DNA of 64,000 nucleotides from Streptosporangium sp. NBC_01755 (lineage in GTDB: Bacteria; Actinomycetota; Actinomycetes; Streptosporangiales; Streptosporangiaceae), in NCBI RefSeq assembly GCF_035917995.1, contig NZ_CP109131.1:310001-374000 (forward strand). The letters run 5' to 3'. Both the position numbers and the translations under genes were made by a program. The notes below the pieces were generated by a model, which saw nothing but the letters and a program-made list of their open reading frames with translations, was not told the DNA's origin and made no database searches. Below are positions 58,461 to 64,000 of the stretch, one piece after another. Positions within the stretch are counted from its first letter, which is position 1. Each line of letters begins with the position of its first letter.

Positions 58461-59447
58461 ATGTTGCTTGGCATCGGGTCCGCCGAGGAAACCGTCTACC
58501 GCACCATTCTGGAAAATCCCTCCTACGGCGTGATGGAACTGAGCCTGGAGTTGGGCTGGCCGGTCCACCGGATCCGCAGCACGCTGGACGAGCTGGCCAA
58601 GCTGTCGCTGCTACGCCCCTCCTGGGAGGAGCCGGACGTGCTGCGCCTGGTCCGGCCCGAGGTGGGACTGGCCGCGCTGCTGGCCCGCGAGGAGGCCGCG
58701 CTGCTGGCCAAGCAGCAGGAGATCGAGCGGAGCCGGACGGCCGTCGCCCAGATGATCGCGGCCTACGCCGACCAGAACCCGGCGCGCTCCGGCGAGGACT
58801 CCGAGTCCCTCGTCGGCATCGACACGATCCGTACCAGGATCGAGGAACTGGTCGCCGACTGCCGGCAGGAGCTACTCGGGTTCGAGCCGAAGAGCGCCCA
58901 GACGCCGGACAACATCGCGGCGAGCCGCCCCCTGGACGAGGCGTTGCTCGACCGGGGTGTGGCGATCCGCGTCGTCTACCCCGACAGCGTCCGCAACGAC
59001 CAGCCGACCAGCGCATACGCGGCCTGGCTCACCGACCGCGGCGGCCGGGTGCGCAGCATTCCCGGCCTTCCGCTCCGCATGCTCATCTTCGACCGGCGGG
59101 TGGCCCTACTGCCGACGGATCCCGAGGACAGCAGCGTCGGCGCGGTCCTGCTGCGCGGCGCGGGCGTCGTCACCGCCCTGGTCGCACTGTTCGAGCAGAC
59201 CTGGGGTGCCGCCGCCCCCCTCGGCGAGGAGCGCAGGCGCGACGAGAAGGGCCTAAGCCACCAGGAGCGCGAGGTGCTCCGCCTGCTCGCCGCCGGACTC
59301 ACCGACGAGGCGGTGGCCCGCAGGCTCGATGTCTCGGTACGCACCCTGCGCCGGGTCACCGCCGACCTGATGGAGCGGCTCGAAGCCCGCAGCCGTTTCC
59401 AGGCCGGTTACCTCGCGGCCACCAGAGGGTGGCTGCCCCGTCCGTGA
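58461..59447 (+). CDS. LuxR-type regulator with N-terminal TrmB-like winged helix
   Basis: The 328-residue protein has an N-terminal TrmB-like helix-turn-helix (LGIGSAEETVYRTILENPSYGVMELSLELGWPVHRIRSTLDEL, 1-45), a coiled stretch, a central ligand-type domain (VRVVYPDSVRNDQPTS-like, ~165-250) and a C-terminal LuxR helix-turn-helix (LSHQEREVLRLLAAGLTDEAVARRLDVSVRTLRRVTADLMERL). This class often controls secondary metabolism. ATG 58461 is chosen because AGGAG lies eight bases upstream; GTG 58455 is too close to that site. It is divergent from the 122-aa gene across the 14-bp repeat array. Confidence 0.83.
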   Translation: MLLGIGSAEETVYRTILENPSYGVMELSLELGWPVHRIRSTLDELAKLSLLRPSWEEPDVLRLVRPEVGLAALLAREEAALLAKQQEIERSRTAVAQMIAAYADQNPARSGEDSESLVGIDTIRTRIEELVADCRQELLGFEPKSAQTPDNIAASRPLDEALLDRGVAIRVVYPDSVRNDQPTSAYAAWLTDRGGRVRSIPGLPLRMLIFDRRVALLPTDPEDSSVGAVLLRGAGVVTALVALFEQTWGAAAPLGEERRRDEKGLSHQEREVLRLLAAGLTDEAVARRLDVSVRTLRRVTADLMERLEARSRFQAGYLAATRGWLPRP

Positions 59448-59478
59448 CGGCGGCTCCGCCTCCCGCCAGGTGAGGGGA

Positions 59479-59874
59479 TCAGAGGTTGTAGGCGCGCATA
59501 CGGGGCCACCAGCCGGGCACGGCCGCACGGTACCTCTCGTAGTCGGCGCCGAACCTGCGGCGCAGATTCGGTTCCTCGTACCAGTGGACGAACGCGACGA
59601 CGGACGCGGCCATGACGGCGCCGTACAGCAGCAGGACGGGCCGCCCCAGAAGCAGTGTCTGCCCGCCGATCGTCGCGAGGACGGCCACGTACATCGGATT
59701 CCTGACGTATCTGTACATCCCGCCGACGACCAGGCGCTCGGGCGGTGCGATCGGGGCGGGAGTGCCCAGCCCTTCCACGACGAACCCGACGAATGCCCTG
59801 ACCAGCACCACGACCCCGGCGACGACAAGTGATGCGCCGATGAGGCGTAGCGGGGCAGTGACCCAGGACGGCAC
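59479..59874 (-). CDS. ICMT/PEMT-type membrane methyltransferase-like protein (N-terminally short)
   Basis: The 131-residue protein has two or three helices and the isoprenylcysteine-carboxylmethyltransferase-like pattern LVVGGMYRYVRNPMYVAVLATIGGQTLLLG followed by YEEPNLRRRFGADYERYRAAVPGWWPR, the SAM-binding end. Full members are usually 150-200 residues with one or two more helices in front. Here the only possible start is GTG 59874, as an in-frame stop lies seven codons upstream, so the gene may be shortened or simply compact. Substrate unknown. It converges with the LuxR-type gene and is divergent from the synthetase at 60,087. Confidence 0.7.
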   Translation of the reverse strand: MPSWVTAPLRLIGASLVVAGVVVLVRAFVGFVVEGLGTPAPIAPPERLVVGGMYRYVRNPMYVAVLATIGGQTLLLGRPVLLLYGAVMAASVVAFVHWYEEPNLRRRFGADYERYRAAVPGWWPRMRAYNL

Positions 59875-59988
59875 CGCCGGTAGCGGGTCCGCTCACGGTC
59901 CCGCACCGCATGGACACGATGCGCACCCCGCTTCGAGTGAAGCCTCCTCCGGGCGGCCGACCAGCCGGAATATGATCGGAAAGGCAGG

Positions 59989-60006
59989 GTTCACCCGACG
60001 TACAAC
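59989..60006 (+). promoter_or_regulatory. PHO-box-like direct repeat upstream of the synthetase gene
   Basis: GTTCACC (59989-59995) is followed at exactly 11 bp by GTACAAC (60000-60006). Streptomyces PhoP binds GTTCACC-like direct repeats with 11-bp spacing; the first unit is perfect and the second poor. Phosphate control of the synthetase is a possibility only. Confidence 0.3.
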
Positions 60007-60086
60007 CAGGCACCCGAAATGCGTTAACCCCATGCGCATAAGCTGTTCCGTGGCCGGAAGGGCCTCACACCACATGGGGGAAGACC

Positions 60087-63000
60087 GTGAGTCCGTTACC
60101 GGCCGACACCGACGTGCCACCGCGGGCGCTCCTGCCGGGAGGGAACGCGCCGCAGGCCAGGACGCTGCTGGACATCCTCGACCGGACCACTCGGCGCCAC
60201 CCCCACGCGGCCGCGCTGGACGACGGGCGGACCCGTCTCGACTACACCGGCCTGCGGGCCGAGGCCGGACGGATGGCCCTGGAGCTGCGGGCCGCCGGGG
60301 TCGGGCGCGGCGACCGGGTCGGGGTGCGGATCCCCTCGGGCACCGTCGGACTGTACCTCGCGATCGTCGCCGTGCTCACCGTGGGCGCCGCCTACGTACC
60401 GGTCGACGCCGACGACCCCGACGAGCGGGCCGAGCTGGTCTTCGGCGAAGCGGGAGTCCGCGCCGTCATCGTCGACGGCGGGAAGATCATCCCCTACGGC
60501 GACCTTGGCGTCTCCCCTCTCGACGGCGGTCCGGCACACGACCTGACACACAGCCCGGCCGTCCCGTCTCACGGCGACGGCGGGCGGCCCGGCCCCGAGG
60601 ACGACGCGTGGATCATCTTCACCTCGGGGTCCACCGGAAAGCCCAAGGGCGTGGCGGTGACCCATCGCAACGCGGCGGCATTCGTCGACGCCGAGGCGCG
60701 GCTGTTCCTGGCCGGGGAGCCCATCGGGCCCGGTGACCGGGTGCTGGCGGGGCTCTCGGTCGCGTTCGACGCCTCCTGCGAGGAGATGTGGCTGGCCTGG
60801 CGGCACGGCGGCTGCCTGGTGGCGGCACCGCGGGCGCTGGTGCGCACCGGCATGGACCTGGGGCCGTGGCTGGTCGACATGGGCATCACGGTCGTGTCGA
60901 CGGTACCGACCCTGGCCGCGCTCTGGCCGGTCGAGACGCTCGACGACGTACGGCTGCTGATCTTCGGCGGCGAGGCGTGCCCGCCGGAGCTCGCCGAGCG
61001 GCTGGCCGTGCCGGGGCGCGAGGTGTGGAACACCTACGGCCCGACCGAGGCGACGGTGGTGGCGTGCGCGGCGCCGCTGACCGGGGAGGGGCCGGTGCGG
61101 ATCGGGCTGCCGCTGGCGGGCTGGAATCTGGCCGTCGTCGGTAAGGACGGCGAGCCGGTGGCCATGGGCGAGACCGGGGAACTGGTCATCGGCGGGGTCG
61201 GGCTCGCCAGATACCTGGACTCGGCCAAGGACGCCGAGAAGTACGCCCCGCTCGGGTCGCTCGGCTGGAAACGCGCCTACCGCAGCGGCGACCTGGTACG
61301 GGCCGAGCCGGAGGGACTGCTCTTCGTCGGGCGGGCGGATGAGCAGATCAAGCTCGGCGGCCGCAGGATCGAACTGGGCGAGGTCGACGCGGCCCTGCGG
61401 GCGCTGCCCGGGGTCGCCGGGGCGGCCGCGGCGGTCCGCACGACCGGTGGCGGGCACCAGCTGCTCGTCGGCTACGTCGTGCCCGGCGAGGAGTTCGACC
61501 AGCAGGACGCCAGGGACCGCCTCCGCCACACCCTGCCCGCCGCGCTGGTCCCCCGGATCGCCTTGGTGGACGACCTGCCGACGCGCACCTCCGGGAAGAT
61601 CGACAGGGATGCCCTGCCCTGGCCGCTGCCCAAGAGGCCCGGCCCGGCCCCTACCGGGGTGCCGGACGCCGACCCGTGGGTGGCCGAGTGCTGGCTGGAC
61701 ATCCTCGGCGGCGTCGAGGGCGACTTCTTCGCGGAGGGCGGCACCAGCCTCGCGGCGGCCAGGCTGGTCTCGGCGCTGCGGACCCGCTACCCCGCGGTCA
61801 CCGTCGGCGACGTCTACGACAACCCGACGCTGCCCCGGCTCGCCGGGCACCTGTCGGCACTCGACGCGCCGGAGATCGTGACCACCGACCGGATCGTCAC
61901 GCCGATGCCGCGCCGTGCCGCGATCACGCAGGCGGTGCTCACCATCCCACTGCTCACCGCCGGCGCGCTGCGCTGGGTGGTGGCGCTGGCCGCGCTGAAC
62001 AACCTGGTGAACCTGCCCTGGGCCCCGGCCGTCTCGTGGTGGTGGGTGCTCGCGGGCGCGCTGCTGTTCGTCAGCCCCGCCGGGCGGATCGCGCTGGCCG
62101 CGGGCGGCGCCCGGCTGCTGCTGCGCGGGCTGAGACCCGGCACCTACCCCCGAGGTGGCGGCACGCATCTGCGGCTCTGGTTCGCCGAGCAGCTCGCCGA
62201 GCGGCTCGGCGTGGGCGAGGTGTCCGGCGCCCCGTGGCTCACCCACTACGCGTGGGCGCTCGGCGCCCAGATCGGCGATGACGCGGACCTGCACTCGATG
62301 CCGCCGATAACCGGGATGCTCAAGCTGGGCAAGTACGCGGCGGTCGAACCCGAGGTCGATCTGAGCGGCTACTGGATCGACGGCGACCGGGTGCGTGTCG
62401 GCGAGATCAAGATCGGCGCCTCCGCCACGGTCGGCGCCCGCACCACCCTGTTCCCCGGCGCGAAGATCGGCAAGAACGCCCAGGTCGCGCCCGGCTCGGC
62501 GGTGGCGGGTTCGGTGCCGTCCGGGGAGCGCTGGGCGGGCGTGCCCGCGAGCCGGATGGGCAAGGCCCGCCAGCCGTCGGCCGACCGTCCGCCGCGCTCG
62601 TGGCGCTGGGCCGCGGTCTACGGGCTGTCCGCGCCGGTCCTGGGCCTCTTCCCGGTGATCGCCGTGCTGCCCGGCCTCGCCGTGCTGCTGCGCGGCGGCG
62701 CCCCCTCCCTGACCTCCGTCCTTTCCGGGGTGCCCGTGGCCACCGTCGTCTCCGCGGCCACCCTCGTCCTGCTGACCGTTGCCTCGGTGCGGCTGCTCTC
62801 GGCCGGCCTGCACCCCGGGCAGCACCCGGTGCACAGCCGCCAGGCCTGGCAGGCGTGGGCGACGGGCCTGCTGATGTCGATGGCGCGGGTCTGGCTGTTC
62901 CCGCTGTACGCGAGCATGGCCACCCCTGCCTGGCTACGCGCCCTGGGTATGAAGGTCGGCCGGGACGTGGAGCTGTCGACGGTGCTGGCGCTGCCGTCGA

Positions 63001-63974
63001 TGACCTCCGTCGGGGACGGCGCCTTCCTCGCCGACGACACGATGGTGGCACCGTACGAGCTGGAGGGCGGCCGGCTGCGAGTCGACCATGTGCGGATCGG
63101 CAAGCGCGCGTTCCTCGGCAACTCGGGGATGACCGCACCGGGGCGCAAGGTGCCCAAGGACGGCCTGGTCGCGGTGCTGTCGGCGGCGCCGAAGAAGGCC
63201 AAGGCGGGCTCGTCCTACCTGGGCATGCCACCGGTGGAGCTGCGCAGGGCCACCGAGGAGATCGACCGGAGCCGCACCTACGATCCGCCGCCGAGACTGA
63301 AGGTCGCCCGCGCCGCGGTCGAGGTGTGCCGCGTCGTCCCGGTGATGTGCACCGTCGCCGTGGCCGTGCTCGTGGCGGCGGCTCTGGAGTGGCTGGCCAG
63401 GGCGTACGGCTTCGCGGCGGCGATCGTCCTGTCGGGCGTGGTGGTGCTGGGCGGCGGGGTGCTCGCCGCGGCGGTCACCACTGTGGCCAAGTGGGCGCTG
63501 GTGGGCCGGATCGCAGTGGGCGACCGGCCGCTGTGGAGCTCGTTCGTGTGGCGCAACGAACTGGCCGACACCTTCGTGGAGGTGCTGGCCGCGCCCTGGT
63601 TCGCCCAGCGCTGGCTGGGGACGGCACCGCTGAATGTGTGGCTGCGCTCCCTGGGCGCGCGCGTGGGCCGGGGCGTGTGGTGCGAGACGTACTGGCTGCC
63701 CGAGGTCGACCTGGTCAGCCTGGGCGACGGGGTGTCGGTGAACCGGGGATGCGTGTTGCAGACTCATCTGTTCCACGACCGCGTGATGAGCATCGATACT
63801 GTCGTCATGCGGGACGGATCGACGCTCGGGCCCCACGGGGTGATCCTGCCCGCGGCGGTGATCGGGGAGAACACCACGGTCGGACCGGCCTCCCTGGTGA
63901 TGCGCGGCGAGTCCGTGCCCGCCGGGACCCGCTGGTTCGGCAACCCGATCGCGGCATGGACCCGGCGGGGATAG
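60087..63974 (+). CDS. Pls/PosA-family homopoly(amino acid) synthetase (A-PCP-membrane, three tandem C-terminal domains)
   Basis: The 1295-residue protein has an adenylation domain (IIFTSGSTGKPKGV; NTYGPTEATV; Lys504 in TSGKIDRDAL), a carrier domain (FFAEGGTSLAAA, Ser554) and then three soluble left-handed-helix-type acyltransferase domains, each framed by membrane helices (six in all). No condensation or thioesterase domain is present. This is the layout of epsilon-poly-L-lysine synthetase (Pls, ~1319 residues). My manual reading of the specificity residues gives DAESIGTVVK, close to the DAESIGSVCK lysine code of bacitracin, so a basic amino acid is likely. GTG 60087 follows GGGGGAAG. The product should be a cationic homopolymer. 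Confidence 0.85.
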   Translation: MSPLPADTDVPPRALLPGGNAPQARTLLDILDRTTRRHPHAAALDDGRTRLDYTGLRAEAGRMALELRAAGVGRGDRVGVRIPSGTVGLYLAIVAVLTVGAAYVPVDADDPDERAELVFGEAGVRAVIVDGGKIIPYGDLGVSPLDGGPAHDLTHSPAVPSHGDGGRPGPEDDAWIIFTSGSTGKPKGVAVTHRNAAAFVDAEARLFLAGEPIGPGDRVLAGLSVAFDASCEEMWLAWRHGGCLVAAPRALVRTGMDLGPWLVDMGITVVSTVPTLAALWPVETLDDVRLLIFGGEACPPELAERLAVPGREVWNTYGPTEATVVACAAPLTGEGPVRIGLPLAGWNLAVVGKDGEPVAMGETGELVIGGVGLARYLDSAKDAEKYAPLGSLGWKRAYRSGDLVRAEPEGLLFVGRADEQIKLGGRRIELGEVDAALRALPGVAGAAAAVRTTGGGHQLLVGYVVPGEEFDQQDARDRLRHTLPAALVPRIALVDDLPTRTSGKIDRDALPWPLPKRPGPAPTGVPDADPWVAECWLDILGGVEGDFFAEGGTSLAAARLVSALRTRYPAVTVGDVYDNPTLPRLAGHLSALDAPEIVTTDRIVTPMPRRAAITQAVLTIPLLTAGALRWVVALAALNNLVNLPWAPAVSWWWVLAGALLFVSPAGRIALAAGGARLLLRGLRPGTYPRGGGTHLRLWFAEQLAERLGVGEVSGAPWLTHYAWALGAQIGDDADLHSMPPITGMLKLGKYAAVEPEVDLSGYWIDGDRVRVGEIKIGASATVGARTTLFPGAKIGKNAQVAPGSAVAGSVPSGERWAGVPASRMGKARQPSADRPPRSWRWAAVYGLSAPVLGLFPVIAVLPGLAVLLRGGAPSLTSVLSGVPVATVVSAATLVLLTVASVRLLSAGLHPGQHPVHSRQAWQAWATGLLMSMARVWLFPLYASMATPAWLRALGMKVGRDVELSTVLALPSMTSVGDGAFLADDTMVAPYELEGGRLRVDHVRIGKRAFLGNSGMTAPGRKVPKDGLVAVLSAAPKKAKAGSSYLGMPPVELRRATEEIDRSRTYDPPPRLKVARAAVEVCRVVPVMCTVAVAVLVAAALEWLARAYGFAAAIVLSGVVVLGGGVLAAAVTTVAKWALVGRIAVGDRPLWSSFVWRNELADTFVEVLAAPWFAQRWLGTAPLNVWLRSLGARVGRGVWCETYWLPEVDLVSLGDGVSVNRGCVLQTHLFHDRVMSIDTVVMRDGSTLGPHGVILPAAVIGENTTVGPASLVMRGESVPAGTRWFGNPIAAWTRRG

Positions 63975-64000
63975 CGTACGAAGAGAGTGGAACAGAGGAA

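Noticed and set aside
60096..62834. A 912-codon minus-strand frame opposite the synthetase
   Set aside because: Its composition is Arg/Gly/Gln-rich nonsense expected antisense to high-GC coding sequence; the plus strand has clear A and PCP motifs.
1..64000. CRISPR array, tRNA or rRNA genes
   Set aside because: No spaced direct-repeat array, cloverleaf-like sequence with CCA-type end or rRNA signature was seen on reading the window; the tandem repeats found are unspaced.

Overview
This window is very GC-rich, with strong third-position GC, tightly packed genes, many GTG/TTG starts and 4-bp ATGA/GTGA stop-start overlaps. SARP regulators, a DUF397/XRE remnant, Tat lipoproteins and F420-type enzymes all point to a filamentous actinomycete. 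My best guess is Streptosporangiales (Streptosporangium/Nonomuraea-like); the genus is a guess from gene style. I saw no tRNA, rRNA or CRISPR array.

1-16,600, accessory and housekeeping patchwork: the tail of an unknown gene with a perfect terminator; a BASS-family symporter; a 473-bp IS701-type deletion derivative; a secreted septum-formation-like protein; a purple-acid-phosphatase-like exoenzyme; a NicO metal exporter with a 29-histidine loop; a Cmx-like MFS pump; an ABC ATPase/DUF6297-like permease pair; a serine protease fused to a DNA/RNA nuclease; a lipoprotein/membrane-protein pair; and an F420-nitroreductase/hemerythrin fusion held between inverted 37-bp IS-end repeats. ArsC follows.

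16,756-36,409, a catabolic island almost entirely on the minus strand: HyuA and HyuB, an IclR regulator, an RbsA/RbsC/binding-protein importer, a CoxM/CoxS/CoxL molybdenum hydroxylase, amidase, CaiB-type CoA-transferase, carboxyltransferase and an NmrA-like reductase. CoxG and XdhC are divergent. Together they look like import, hydroxylation, ATP-driven ring opening, amide hydrolysis and CoA activation of an unidentified N-heterocycle. A repeated CRCTGAASGGA half-site at the divergent promoter, with a partial copy at the transporter promoter, suggests one IclR regulon.

36,600-39,140: a degraded XRE gene with an intact DUF397 gene, a DUF885 protein, and two overlapping hairpin terminators between convergent genes.

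39,119-63,974, a natural-product region. It starts with an AfsR-type SARP, a tiny exported peptide, SARP-type phased repeats, a transthyretin/HIUase-like protein and a small SARP. An 11-gene minus-strand operon (57,345 to 44,885), headed by a second tiny exported peptide, encodes an N-hydroxylating lysine/ornithine monooxygenase, a cupin, a methionyl-tRNA-synthetase-like enzyme, two ATP-grasp ligases, a DDAH-like enzyme, a signal-less family-5 binding protein, an antiporter, an MFS exporter and a DAO-type flavoenzyme. Monooxygenase + cupin + MetRS-like + DAO is the known toolkit for making hydrazines from N6-hydroxylysine, but here the cupin-MetRS didomain is split into two overlapping genes. 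Next come a TrmB/LuxR regulator with a 14-bp tandem repeat array and a 1295-aa Pls/PosA-type synthetase whose adenylation code resembles lysine. I consider the operon the best candidate for an undescribed system.
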